Source of the DNA: Rhodocyclus tenuis
GTDB lineage: Bacteria; Pseudomonadota; Gammaproteobacteria; Burkholderiales; Rhodocyclaceae
Reading direction: 5' to 3'
Length of the DNA: 64,000 bases
Assembly (NCBI RefSeq): GCF_014197755.1
Contig: NZ_JACIGE010000004.1
Coordinates: 124,001-188,000 of the forward strand
The notes beneath the pieces are model-generated. The model was not told where the DNA came from. It saw only the letters and a program-made list of their open reading frames with translations, and made no database searches. A program made the position numbers and the translations under genes. Shown piece by piece: positions 46,808 through 56,360 of this stretch. Within the stretch, counting starts at the first letter, position 1; the number at the start of each line of letters is the position of its first letter.

Positions 46808-47483
46808 GATCGTTCCCCATTGCGGTTCGGCCCGCCGGCAGCAGGCCTTGCAGCAGGGCAGCGACGCCGTGACTGACTTCGCGCTGCGAAGTCTCGTCGA
46901 GTCGTGCCTGATGCATCACGGCAAGTCCGACAAGACTGGCGTGGAAGAGCAGGGCGCTGTCTTCGTCGTCCGCCAGGCCGGCGCCGGCGAGCAGCCCGCG
47001 AACATGCTGGCGCATGCGGCCGACGAAAGCGCGCAAGGCGATGCGGATTTCCGGCTCGGCGTCGGCAGCGACGATCAGCCCCAGTATCGCGCGCGGCGGC
47101 ACGCCTTCGACGATCCGCTCGCTCAGCACGCTGGCGAGTGTCGATGCCGAAGCGGCAGCGGATTTGCCGGCGGTGGCGGCTGCCGGCGGCGCGGCTGGCG
47201 TGCTTCTGTCGCTGGCTGGCACCGCCTTCGGCGGCGTCGCCAGAGCCTCTTCCATGCCGAGGATGGCGTGTTCGGCGATGGCCAGCAGCAGATCGGTGCG
47301 CGTTGGAAAGTAATAGGTGAGGTGGCTCTGTTTCAGGCCGGCACGCTGCGCGACGCGGGTCTGTGTCAGGGTCGAGATGCCGCCATCGCGCAGCAGCGCG
47401 ACGCCCGCATCGAGCAGTGCCGAGCGTGTCGAGCCGGCGCCGGTGCGCGGCTGTAGCCTTGGCGGAACGATCTTCTTCTGCAT
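46791..47483 (-). CDS. TetR-family repressor
   Basis: 230-residue regulator. The helix-turn-helix is LTQTRVAQRAGLKQSHLTYYF followed by PTRTDLLLAIAEHAI (first string quoted to its end of helix 3). The ligand-binding domain follows with a low-complexity Ala/Pro linker at about 83-110, an odd feature. It is the first gene of the exporter unit and overlaps HlyD, so it likely represses its own operon. A perfect palindrome lies four bases before its start. Confidence 0.9.
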   Translation of the reverse strand: MQKKIVPPRLQPRTGAGSTRSALLDAGVALLRDGGISTLTQTRVAQRAGLKQSHLTYYFPTRTDLLLAIAEHAILGMEEALATPPKAVPASDRSTPAAPPAAATAGKSAAASASTLASVLSERIVEGVPPRAILGLIVAADAEPEIRIALRAFVGRMRQHVRGLLAGAGLADDEDSALLFHASLVGLAVMHQARLDETSQREVSHGVAALLQGLLPAGRTAMGNDHDPFI

Positions 47484-47486
47484 GAT

Positions 47487-47502
47487 TTGGTAATCTTACC
47501 AA
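47487..47502. promoter_or_regulatory. Probable TetR-family operator
   Basis: TTGGTAATCTTACCAA is a perfect 7-2-7 inverted repeat, ending four bases before the TetR start codon. On the minus strand it contains TAAGAT, a possible -10. A further TTGGTA half-site lies at 47533-47538. The 291-base gap to the response regulator shows little else. Confidence 0.7.
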
Positions 47503-47774
47503 GCAATTCCGGGTGCGCGCGACAAGGATCGCTTGGTAGTCGCTTGAGCGCCTTCTTCTGGCGGCGCTCCGGGCCTGCGGGCGTTGCTCCCGGGCCTGCC
47601 GATGCAGCACTGCGATCGATGGCGAAATGTCTGTATTTGAAACGGATATTGAATGTTCTGTTAGAGTTTCCCCTGCCCTGAAAAATCCCTTCGGGATAGG
47701 TCGCGTGCTGCAGCTGTTTGGCCCGGTCGCGTTGCGTAGCCGTCGGCCCGGCAGAATGTCCCTGTGGAGAACCG

Positions 47775-48947
47775 ATGCTTTCAGACTTGAACGCCGCGGA
47801 GACTTCCTCAACGAGAATTCTCGTTGTCGATGACACTCCGGATAATCTCGCCGTACTCGGCGAACTGCTCGCGCCGCACTATCAGGTGCTGGTCGCGAAC
47901 TCCGGTCCACGCGCGCTGCAACTGGCAGGCATGACGCCCAAGCCCGAGCTGATCCTCCTGGACGTGATGATGCCCGGGATGAGTGGTTACGAAGTCTTCG
48001 ACATACTCAAGTCGGACCCGGAAACCGCTGATATTCCGGTGATTTTTGTGACCTCGCTGGCAAGCGTCGAGGAAGAGGAACACGGACTTGATGTCGGTGC
48101 TGCCGACTACATCAGCAAGCCCGTCCGGCCGGCAATCGTGCTCGCCAGAGTGCGGTCGCAACTGCAGCTCAAGCGCGCGCGCGACCAGTTGCGCAAGCAG
48201 AACAGCTTCCTCGAAGGCGAAATCACGCGGCGCCTGTCCGACTACACCGCCGCCCAGGATGTCAGTATCCACGCGCTGGCGCGTCTGGCCGAAAAGCGCG
48301 ATCCGGAAACCGGCAACCATCTGATGCGCACACGCGAATACGTGCGCTGTCTGGCGGAAGGACTGCGTCATCACCCGCGCTTTTCGGCTTTTCTCACCGA
48401 ACGCAACATCCAGATGCTGCCCAAGTCGGCGCCGCTGCACGATATCGGCAAGGTCGGCATTCCCGACCATATCCTGCTCAAGCCGGGCAAGCTGACGCCC
48501 GAAGAGTGGGAGGTCATGCGCACACATGCCAAGATGGGCAGCGACGCCATCGAGGCGGCCGAACACGACGCCTTGCAGTCGGTCGAGTTCATGATGCTGG
48601 CCAAGGATATTGCGCATTACCACCACGAGAAGTGGGATGGCAGTGGTTATCCGGACGGGCTCGCCGGCGACGCCATTCCGATTGCGGCGCGTCTGATGGC
48701 ACTTGCCGACGTTTTCGACGCGCTCATCTCGCGCCGGGTCTACAAACCGCCGATCGCTTTCGACAAGGCGCGCGACATCATCATTCACGGCCGCGGCAGC
48801 CACTTCGATCCCGATGTGGTCGAAGCTTTTACGACGGCTTTTGAAGAGTTCTGTGCGATCGCCGGGCACTATTCGGACAGCGACGAGATACTGCGGGCGA
48901 ACGAAGAACTTGTTCGTACTCTGGCTGAGCGCAAGAAAGATCAATGA
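47775..48947 (+). CDS. HD-GYP response regulator (cyclic di-GMP phosphodiesterase)
   Basis: 390 residues: receiver domain (about 13-130) with phospho-Asp 63 in [13 protein letters not shown], then an HD-GYP domain. His222-Asp223 in [14 protein letters not shown] and the GYP triad at 291-293 in [12 protein letters not shown] are intact, so it should hydrolyse cyclic di-GMP. RpfG is the best-known relative. The start ATG has GGAGA at good distance; the frame upstream is not similar to the family. It overlaps the following kinase by four bases, which strongly suggests that kinase is its partner. Confidence 0.95.
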   Translation: MLSDLNAAETSSTRILVVDDTPDNLAVLGELLAPHYQVLVANSGPRALQLAGMTPKPELILLDVMMPGMSGYEVFDILKSDPETADIPVIFVTSLASVEEEEHGLDVGAADYISKPVRPAIVLARVRSQLQLKRARDQLRKQNSFLEGEITRRLSDYTAAQDVSIHALARLAEKRDPETGNHLMRTREYVRCLAEGLRHHPRFSAFLTERNIQMLPKSAPLHDIGKVGIPDHILLKPGKLTPEEWEVMRTHAKMGSDAIEAAEHDALQSVEFMMLAKDIAHYHHEKWDGSGYPDGLAGDAIPIAARLMALADVFDALISRRVYKPPIAFDKARDIIIHGRGSHFDPDVVEAFTTAFEEFCAIAGHYSDSDEILRANEELVRTLAERKKDQ

Positions 48948-51900
48948 TGGAAGCGACTGAGTGGTCGCGGGCCGGCCTTGCGGCCTGGCCGCTCAAGCTC
49001 AAGCTCGCGCTTTTCAGCGTCGCCATTTTCGTGCTCGGCATCGCCTCGCTGGCCTGGTACGTTGTCGAAGGGCTGCGCAAGGATTTCAGTTCGCTGATCG
49101 CGGCAGAGCAGCAGACCACGGTGAATTTCGTCGCGCGCACGCTCGAACGCGAGATCGACTTGCGGCGCAATGCCCTGCTTGCCCTGTCAGACCAGGTGTC
49201 GACCATCCTGCGCGAGGATCCGGGACGCCTCGACGAATTCATGGCCTCGCGCGTCGTGTCGACGACCATCTTCACGCGCGACGTCTATGTCATCTCGCGC
49301 CGGGGTATCCGCATCAGCGAGGTGCCGGCGCGCGGAGCAAAAGGCAGCAGCTACGTCGACACCGACTATTTCAAGGAGGTACTGGCGACCGACAAGCCGG
49401 TGATCACTTCGCGCATCGGGCGTTTCGCCAAAACACCGGTGATCATCGTCGCCGTGCCGGTTCATGATGCGTCCGGAGAGATCATTGCCGTGCTTTGCGG
49501 TTCGGAACTGATCGCCAAAGGCAGCGCTTTCCATTTTCCCGGCGAAGTGCGTAACGGCGAGACCGGCGGTTTCCACGTCATGTCGCTCAAGGACGGCGTC
49601 TTTGTCGCCAGCACCGACGCCAGTCGCGTCCTGCGGCCACTGCCGAAGGAGGGCGAAAGTCCGCTGTTTGATCGGCGTCGTCAGGGCTATCTCGGCCCCG
49701 GAATGGCAGTCGATTCAAAGGGCGTGGAGATATTCAGCCACGCCAGTCGCGTTCCGGGCGCCGAATGGCTGGTCATCGCCTATCTGCCGACCGCCGAAGC
49801 GCTGGCCCCCGTGCAGAACGTTGGCGCCCGCATCTATGGCGGCGCCGTGCTGGTCGCGCTGCTGGTTGGGCTGCTGACCTGGCTCTATCTGCGCCGCGAA
49901 CTGGCGCCGCTGGAAAACGCCGCCGAACGGCTTTCCCGGCGAGGGATGGGGGCGCTTGCGGCCGAGTCATCCGCAGCCGACGACGGGGCAGCGGCGGAGG
50001 CGATCGATTCGGGCGAACTGCAACTCGAGCCGCTGGTAATCGACGGCAGCGGCGAGATCCGTCTGCTGCTGTCGAGCATCAACCTGCTGCAGTCACGTGT
50101 CTCGTCACAGCATGCGCTGATCCGGCACGAGCGCGACCAGCTTGAGGCGAAGGTCGCCGAACGCACGCACGAACTGGTCGCACTCAATGCCGACCTCTAT
50201 GCCCGTTCGCTGGAAATCGAGGACCTGTACAACCATGCGCCCTGCGGCTACCACTCGCTCGATGCGCAAGGCGTCGTTCAGCGCATCAACGATACCGAGC
50301 TTGCCTGGCTGGGCTACACGCGCGAGGAAGTGGTCGGCAAGAAACGTTTTTCCGATCTGCTGACGCCGGCCGGACGCCAGCTGTTCGCAGAGAACTTCCC
50401 GCAGTTCAAGCGGAGCGGTTTTGTGCGCGAACTCGAATTCGAGTTGCAGCACAAGGACGGCAGCCATCGCTCCGTGCTGGTCAGCGCCATCATGATCAGC
50501 GACGCCGAAGGCAACTTCTTATCGACGCGCTCGATGGCTTTCGACAACAGCCAGCACAAGCGCCTGCAAGCCGCCTTGCGCGAGAGCGAGTCACGCCTGA
50601 GCCGGATCATCGAGCAGGCGCCGATCGGCATGGCCATCGCCGACACGACGACGCGCTTCCGCATCGTCAATCGCGCCCTGTGTACGATGTTCGGCTACGA
50701 GCGCGACGAACTGCTTGGCCTGTACATGGCCGACGTGACGCATCCCGAAGATCGGCAAATGTTGAGCGGATCCGCGCAAAGTCTGCTCGAAGGGCGCACC
50801 GATGCCTATGTCGAGGAGCGCCGCTACCTGCGCAAGAATGGCGAAATCATCGAAGGGATGGCAACGGTGTCGGTCGAACGCGATGATTCCGGCAAGCCGC
50901 GACATCTGATCGGGCAGATCCAGGACATCTCGGCGCGCAAGGCCTGGGAGCGCAAGATCGCCGCGCTGAATGTCGAACTGGAAAGGCGCGCCGAGGAGGC
51001 CGAGATTGCGACGCGCGCCAAGAGCGTGTTCCTCGCCAACATGAGCCACGAAATCCGCACGCCGATGAATGCCATCATCGGCTTTGGCCATCTCGCCGAG
51101 CGCAACGCCGAAGACCCCAGACAGCGCGAACTGCTGCACAAGATATCGCTGGCCTCGCACCATCTGCTGCAGGTGATCAACGACGTTCTCGACATCTCGA
51201 AAATCGAAGCCGGCAAGCTGGTTCTCGAGAAAGTCGACATCGAGATGGAGCACCTGCTCGATGACGTCTGTGCGCTCGTTCTGCAGCGCGCTCAGGAGAA
51301 GGGGCTGGAACTCGTTCTCCGCCTGGATCACGGTCTCTATCGCGTACTGCGCGGCGACCCGACGCGGATCAGGCAGGCCCTGCTCAATTACGCCGGCAAT
51401 GCGATCAAGTTTACCGAGCGCGGTTCGGTCATTCTCTCGGGGCGGATACTCGAAGAGACTGCTGCTGACATGCTGGTGCGTTTCGAGGTGCGTGACAGCG
51501 GCATCGGCATCGCAGCCGACTCGCAGGAACGGCTTTTCAGCGCCTTTGAACAGGCGGACGGATCGACGACGCGCAGGTTCGGCGGCACCGGTCTTGGCCT
51601 GGCGATCAATCGGCGTCTGGCGGAACTGATGGGTGGCGAGGTCGGTGTCGAAAGTGCGCCCGGCGAAGGCAGCACTTTCTGGCTGACGGCAAGGCTGGAG
51701 AAGAGCGAACGCAAATTGTCGCGACCACTGGTGTCCAGCCTGCGCGGCGCGCGCGCGCTGGTCGTTGATGATCTTTCCGAGGCGCGGACGACGCTCGCCG
51801 ACATGCTCACTGCGCTTGAGCTGCAGGCTGATGTTGCGGCCTCAGGCGAAGAAGCGCTGCCGATCATCATCGAAGCCGACGCGGCGGGAAGGCCCTACGA

Positions 51901-52942
51901 TCTCGTCGCACTCGACTGGCGCATGCCCGGGCTCAATGGTCTGCAGACCGCACAACGCATTGCCGAAGCGGGCTTGCGTCGCCGACCGGCCTATTTGCTG
52001 GTCACCGCCTATGACGAAGCCACCATTCGCGAAGAAGCGCCACGGGCGGGCTTTGACGCCATCCTCGTCAAACCGGTGACGCAGTCTTCGCTGCACGACA
52101 CGCTGCTCCGCGTTGTCAGCAGGAGCGACGAAACGAGCCCCGTGCCGCCGCACGCGGCGTCGTCGGCCGAGCGCCTGCTGGCGAGGCACTGTCGTGGCGC
52201 GCGCATCCTGCTCGTCGAGGACGACGAGACCAACCGCGAGCTTGCCCTGCGACTGCTGCAGTGTGCCGGCCTGCAGGCGGACATTGCCGTTGATGGCGGT
52301 CAGGCCGTGGCCATGGCCGGGAAAGATGCCTATGACCTGATCCTCATGGATGTGCAGTTGCCCGAGCTCGATGGCTATGAAAGCACGCGGGCCATCCGTG
52401 CCCTGCCCGGGAACGCGCAAACGACCATCATCGCCATGACCGCCAGCACTTTCAGCGAGGACAAGCAGCGTTGTGCGGAAGCCGGCATGAACGATCACAT
52501 CGGCAAGCCGCTGGAGCCGGCGCTCATGTTTGCCAGGCTGCTGCACTGGTTGCCGCGTACTACCGACGACCTGTCCGCCGGCGGCGATGACCCGGCCGCG
52601 CCAGCGGCAGGCGCAGTGTCCGCGCATGAACCGGCGGTGACTGCTGCGCTGTCCGGCAAATCCGCGCGGACGTCGTCGCCGCCGGACGACGCGACGGCAA
52701 GCCCGGCGAGTGCGCTGGCCGCTTGGCCGCAGCTTGAGCAGGATCTGCTGCGACTCGAACTCCTGTTGGGCTCGGGCAGTTTCGAGGCGACGCAAGTCGC
52801 GCGCGATCTCGCCGCGCCACTGGCTGTCATCCTCGGCGAGTCCGGCAGAGAATTTGCTCACCGCATGGCGCGCTTCGATTTTGAAGGCGCCCGCCGCTTG
52901 CTCGCCCGTTACTGGCAGGCGGAGAACGATCCGGCACGCTAG
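48944..52942 (+). CDS. Hybrid sensor histidine kinase with two receivers
   Basis: 1332-residue inner-membrane kinase. Order: helix 1 (about 17-40); periplasmic Cache-like sensor (about 45-285); helix 2 (about 288-310); HAMP-like linker; two PAS domains (about 425-540 and 555-680); HisKA with [15 protein letters not shown], His702; HATPase with NAIKFTERG and GGTGLGLAI near 879; receiver 1 with Asp991 in [12 protein letters not shown]; receiver 2 with Asp1136 in [13 protein letters not shown]; and a helical C-terminus of about 75 residues lacking an obvious Hpt histidine. Shares ATGA with the HD-GYP regulator. Phosphate probably moves between kinase, receivers and that regulator, or an Hpt encoded elsewhere. 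Confidence 0.95.
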   Translation: MMEATEWSRAGLAAWPLKLKLALFSVAIFVLGIASLAWYVVEGLRKDFSSLIAAEQQTTVNFVARTLEREIDLRRNALLALSDQVSTILREDPGRLDEFMASRVVSTTIFTRDVYVISRRGIRISEVPARGAKGSSYVDTDYFKEVLATDKPVITSRIGRFAKTPVIIVAVPVHDASGEIIAVLCGSELIAKGSAFHFPGEVRNGETGGFHVMSLKDGVFVASTDASRVLRPLPKEGESPLFDRRRQGYLGPGMAVDSKGVEIFSHASRVPGAEWLVIAYLPTAEALAPVQNVGARIYGGAVLVALLVGLLTWLYLRRELAPLENAAERLSRRGMGALAAESSAADDGAAAEAIDSGELQLEPLVIDGSGEIRLLLSSINLLQSRVSSQHALIRHERDQLEAKVAERTHELVALNADLYARSLEIEDLYNHAPCGYHSLDAQGVVQRINDTELAWLGYTREEVVGKKRFSDLLTPAGRQLFAENFPQFKRSGFVRELEFELQHKDGSHRSVLVSAIMISDAEGNFLSTRSMAFDNSQHKRLQAALRESESRLSRIIEQAPIGMAIADTTTRFRIVNRALCTMFGYERDELLGLYMADVTHPEDRQMLSGSAQSLLEGRTDAYVEERRYLRKNGEIIEGMATVSVERDDSGKPRHLIGQIQDISARKAWERKIAALNVELERRAEEAEIATRAKSVFLANMSHEIRTPMNAIIGFGHLAERNAEDPRQRELLHKISLASHHLLQVINDVLDISKIEAGKLVLEKVDIEMEHLLDDVCALVLQRAQEKGLELVLRLDHGLYRVLRGDPTRIRQALLNYAGNAIKFTERGSVILSGRILEETAADMLVRFEVRDSGIGIAADSQERLFSAFEQADGSTTRRFGGTGLGLAINRRLAELMGGEVGVESAPGEGSTFWLTARLEKSERKLSRPLVSSLRGARALVVDDLSEARTTLADMLTALELQADVAASGEEALPIIIEADAAGRPYDLVALDWRMPGLNGLQTAQRIAEAGLRRRPAYLLVTAYDEATIREEAPRAGFDAILVKPVTQSSLHDTLLRVVSRSDETSPVPPHAASSAERLLARHCRGARILLVEDDETNRELALRLLQCAGLQADIAVDGGQAVAMAGKDAYDLILMDVQLPELDGYESTRAIRALPGNAQTTIIAMTASTFSEDKQRCAEAGMNDHIGKPLEPALMFARLLHWLPRTTDDLSAGGDDPAAPAAGAVSAHEPAVTAALSGKSARTSSPPDDATASPASALAAWPQLEQDLLRLELLLGSGSFEATQVARDLAAPLAVILGESGREFAHRMARFDFEGARRLLARYWQAENDPAR

Positions 52943-53147
52943 TGTTGATCGTCGCTTGCTGCTGGCTGCCGGCGACTGGTGAAGGATCGTAAGACCTGCA
53001 GCCAGCAACGGCGCTCAGCGAATACAGCGGATTCATGCCGAAGGAATTTTTCTGGCAGGGCTGTCGCCGGTGTCGGCGTGGCGGGGCTTTTTATTGAGAA
53101 TGGCTTGCGCTAAGGTGTCGCCTCGACAGCCCCTTCCGTTTCGCAGC

Positions 53148-53978
53148 ATGAAGCTCCCACGCAAGCGCCTCATCAGTGCCCTGTTCAAGAATTACATCAG
53201 AATGTACGCCGCACGCGATGCGCGTCTGATCGAGCATTTCAGCGAGAATTTCAGCGGCTACACCGGTGGCGGCGACTTCATTGTCGGTAATGCGAGCGAA
53301 TGGGCTGACATCACCCGGCTCGATTTCGCCCAGGTTCCGACACGCATCCGCATCGAAATGCTCGATCTGCTGCTGCGTGACCTGAGCGACAGCGTCGTCC
53401 TCGCCACCGCCTTGTTCCACATCCATCTGCCGACGCCGGAGCCGATTCTCTCGCGCGAGGCGGTGCGCCTGTCGCTGGTATTCGTGCAGGAAGACGGCGA
53501 CTGGAAAGTCGCCCACAGCGGCATTTCCGTTCCCTACTTCCTCGTCGGGAAAGGCGAGGTCTACCCGATCAAGGGCCTCTACGGACAGAATCAGGAACTG
53601 GCGCTGTTGCTCAAGGAGAGCAAGCGTGCGCTGGCCGAAGCCACGCGTCAGCTGGACGCCCTCAAGCAGGTCAGTCATCAGGTGCGCGCCTATCTCGAGA
53701 CCTGCCTCGAAAGCGACCCCGACATCGAAACCGTCGCCGATGTGCTCGGTTATTCCCGGCGGACGCTGACGCGCCGGCTCGGTGAGGAAGGCAGCAGCTT
53801 CCTGCAGATCAAGGATTGCCTGCGCCGCGCGCTGGCACTGCAATTGCTGGCGACCGGCCGCTGGTCGGTCGAAGCCATCTCGGCGCGCGTCGGCTTTGCC
53901 GACCTGACGACCTTTCATCGCGCCTTCCGCAAGTGGACGGGAACCACGCCGCTGGGCTATCAGCGCTCAAGCGCGTAG
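53148..53978 (+). CDS. AraC-type regulator with NTF2-like N-terminal domain
   Basis: 276 residues from the chosen start. The N-terminal 130 residues (KNYIRMYAARDARLIEHFSE, then HIHLPTPEP and LVFVQEDGDWKVAHSGISVP) look like a SnoaL/NTF2-like fold that could bind a small molecule. A helical linker leads to a C-terminal AraC-type double helix-turn-helix: PDIETVADVLGYSRRTLTRR and ISARVGFADLTTFHRAFRKW followed by TGTTPLGYQ. Starts at 53100 (ATG) or 53070 (GTG) are possible and no ribosome site decides. It is just upstream of and co-directional with the autotransporter and is its likely activator. The preceding 205-base gap shows nothing firm. Confidence 0.85.
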   Translation: MKLPRKRLISALFKNYIRMYAARDARLIEHFSENFSGYTGGGDFIVGNASEWADITRLDFAQVPTRIRIEMLDLLLRDLSDSVVLATALFHIHLPTPEPILSREAVRLSLVFVQEDGDWKVAHSGISVPYFLVGKGEVYPIKGLYGQNQELALLLKESKRALAEATRQLDALKQVSHQVRAYLETCLESDPDIETVADVLGYSRRTLTRRLGEEGSSFLQIKDCLRRALALQLLATGRWSVEAISARVGFADLTTFHRAFRKWTGTTPLGYQRSSA

Positions 53979-54046
53979 CGCTCGCGCCGGCCAGATGCGG
54001 CGCCGTCGATCGGCATAAATCAAGCGAATTGAGGTTTTCCGCGATT

Positions 54047-54081
54047 CTGGCCTGAATTGCCAATGAACTGGCCTGAAATGC
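54047..54081 (+). promoter_or_regulatory. Direct-repeat operator upstream of the autotransporter
   Basis: CTGGCCTGAATTGC (54047-54060) and CTGGCCTGAAATGC (54068-54081) match at 13 of 14 bases and are exactly 21 bases apart, two DNA turns. This is how AraC-family activators bind. A possible -10, TAGACT, is at 54106-54111, so the second repeat would abut the -35 position. Confidence 0.65.
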
Positions 54082-54171
54082 TAAGCATGGCAGCGTTTCG
54101 GCGGGTAGACTCCGCAGCCTTCATCGAGGCCGGAACAGCCCGTTCCGGTCGTTTCCTGTTGCGAACAGACC

Positions 54172-56313
54172 ATGCCAAAACAGTTTTTTCAGTCCGGGCC
54201 GCAACAATGCGCGCCGCAACTCGCCATCAAGCCGCTGGCGCTGGCCGTGTCGCTGCTGTTTCTGGGGGCGGCGCAGTCGCTGGCCCACGCCGCCGATGGC
54301 TTGACCGAGCTGGAAGCAGCGTCCGAAGATGATGGCCCCCGCGTCAGCGGATCGGGGGATGTCGTGGTCGGCGGCGGCTACCGCGGCGCCAACGGCAATG
54401 GCCTTCCGCAAGCCTTTATCTGGACGGCCGCCGGCGGGATGCAGGAGCTGGGAACGCTGAGAGCGGACCGGAGCGGCAGGTCGGCGGCCTTGGGCGTCAA
54501 CGCGACGGGTAGCGTGGTGGTCGGGCTGGCCGACAACGACACCGTCGGCACAAAGCGTGCATTCCGCTGGACCGCGGCGGATGGCCTGATGAGCAGCCTG
54601 GGGGTCTTGCCCGGCGGCGAGTCGGGGAGTTCGTGGGCCCGCGGTGTTAACGCGGCGGGGGATGTGGTTGTCGGTTGGTCCGACATCAGTGGTGGCGATC
54701 AGCATGCCTTTCGCTGGACGCTCAACGCCGGCAGCACGACGGCAGGCACGATGACCGACCTCGGCACGCTGAAGAGCGACAATACCGGTTCATCGGCTGC
54801 GTGCGGCGTCAATGCGAATGGCGACGTGGTTGTCGGCGAGGCCACTACCGCAAGTGGCGACTCCCACGCCTTCCGCTGGACGCTCAATGCCGGCAGCACG
54901 ACGGCAGGCACGATGACCGACCTGGGCACGCTGGCGGGCGGCAATACCCGCGATTCGGTTGCGCTCGGCGTCAATGCGGCGGGCACCGTGGTGGTCGGCC
55001 GGGCCGAGATCGATAACGGTGACCGCCACGCCTTCCGCTGGACGCTCAATGCCGGCAGCACGACGGCAGGCACCATGAGCGACCTGGGGACACTGCGGGC
55101 CGACAATGCAGGTCTGTCGTTTGCCTACGGCGTCAATGCCGCCGGTGACGTGGTCGTCGGTGGTGCAGAGACGGACAGCGGCGTTCGAGCGTTCCGCTGG
55201 ACCGCAGCGGGCGGGATGCAGTCGATCGAAAGCTGGCTTGCCGCCAATGGCGTCAGCGTCAGCGACAGCGCGGCAAAAACCGCCGCTGCTACTGGCGTCA
55301 GCGCCGACGGCAGGGTGGTGGTCGGTCTGCTCCAAAATGCGCACGCCTTCATCGCCCGCGTTGGCGGTGGCGCGGGCCTGATCGACCAGGTGGAGAATGC
55401 CAGGAGCCTGACGGCGACGTCGGCCAGCGTGCCGTCGCGGACGCTGCAGGAATCGAGCATGGTGATGCACGGCGCGCACGGTAGCCCGATGCGCGGCCTG
55501 CCCGGAGCCGGCAAGCAGAACGTCTGGCTCACCGGCGACCTGGGGCGCAGCAAGCACCAGGGCAATGACGGGCTGCAGGGCGCCGGCGAGTTCGGCTACG
55601 CGCGCGGATTGAGCGAGGCGCTGACGCTCAAGCTCGCCGTCGGCCAGACCTACAGCAAGCAGGACACGGCGTTCGGTGGCAACACCAGGGTCGATGGCAG
55701 CTATTTCATGCCGGAAGTCGTTGCCCGGCTCTACGGCACGGCGCTGCACGCCACCTTCAGCGGCTACTACAACCGCGGCGAAGCGCGCATGACGCGAGGC
55801 TACGACAACGCCGGCGTGCGCGAATACACGCAGGGCGAGGCCGATGTCGAGACCACCGCGGTGCGTGCCCGGCTCGACTGGCTGAACGCAGTCGAGTACG
55901 GCAATACCGCGTTCACGCCGTACGCCAGCGTGACGGACACCCGCACCACGGTGGCGGCCTATCGCGAAAGCGGCGGCGCGTTCCCGGCCAACTGGGCGGG
56001 CCGCGTCGAGCAATCGACCGAATCGCGCCTCGGGGTCGATGCCGTGCATCGCCTCGATGACAAGCTCAATCTGCTCGGCCGGCTGGAAAGCGCACACCGC
56101 TTCGAGGACACGGGCGCGCCCAGCACGGGCGATGTGGCGGGGCTGTACAGCTTCTCGCTGCCCGGACAGCGCTACAAGCGTGACTGGTGGCGCGCTGCGG
56201 TCGGCGTCGAGGGCGCGCTCGCTCAGGGCACGCTGTCGCTGATGCTCAACGGCAGCACGCAAGGCGAATCGACCGAGTACTGGGTGGCGGCGAGCTATCG
56301 CGTCGCGTTCTGA
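54172..56313 (+). CDS. HAF-repeat autotransporter
   Basis: 713-residue outer-membrane protein (type V secretion). The signal peptide ends near LAHA (residue about 40). The passenger (about 41-400) is built from HAF-type repeats: HAFRWT...DLGTL...GVNAxGxVVVG. Three units at 54703, 54865 and 55027 are spaced by exactly 162 bases (54 residues) and nearly identical at the start. The C-terminal 270 residues form an autotransporter beta-domain (KQNVWLTGDLGRSKHQGN, then GEFGYARGLSEALTLKLAVG) ending in aromatic VAF. No protease or lipase triad is seen, so the passenger is structural or adhesive. Confidence 0.88.
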   Translation: MPKQFFQSGPQQCAPQLAIKPLALAVSLLFLGAAQSLAHAADGLTELEAASEDDGPRVSGSGDVVVGGGYRGANGNGLPQAFIWTAAGGMQELGTLRADRSGRSAALGVNATGSVVVGLADNDTVGTKRAFRWTAADGLMSSLGVLPGGESGSSWARGVNAAGDVVVGWSDISGGDQHAFRWTLNAGSTTAGTMTDLGTLKSDNTGSSAACGVNANGDVVVGEATTASGDSHAFRWTLNAGSTTAGTMTDLGTLAGGNTRDSVALGVNAAGTVVVGRAEIDNGDRHAFRWTLNAGSTTAGTMSDLGTLRADNAGLSFAYGVNAAGDVVVGGAETDSGVRAFRWTAAGGMQSIESWLAANGVSVSDSAAKTAAATGVSADGRVVVGLLQNAHAFIARVGGGAGLIDQVENARSLTATSASVPSRTLQESSMVMHGAHGSPMRGLPGAGKQNVWLTGDLGRSKHQGNDGLQGAGEFGYARGLSEALTLKLAVGQTYSKQDTAFGGNTRVDGSYFMPEVVARLYGTALHATFSGYYNRGEARMTRGYDNAGVREYTQGEADVETTAVRARLDWLNAVEYGNTAFTPYASVTDTRTTVAAYRESGGAFPANWAGRVEQSTESRLGVDAVHRLDDKLNLLGRLESAHRFEDTGAPSTGDVAGLYSFSLPGQRYKRDWWRAAVGVEGALAQGTLSLMLNGSTQGESTEYWVAASYRVAF
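54703..55188 (+). repeat. Tandem 162-bp coding repeats in the autotransporter
   Basis: Three in-frame 162-base units, each beginning with codons for HAFRWTLNAGSTTAGTM. The first about 70 bases of the units are almost identical in DNA sequence, the rest varies. Such repeats can change copy number by slippage or recombination. Confidence 0.8.
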
Positions 56314-56360
56314 ACGGCCGGGTGCGCCGCTATTGCTCAGGCGGATGTCGATGAGCGGCG

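Noticed and set aside
52943-53147. Imperfect inverted repeat around TTGCTG...CAGCAA after the hybrid kinase
   Set aside because: Pairing is interrupted and no T run follows; not a convincing terminator.
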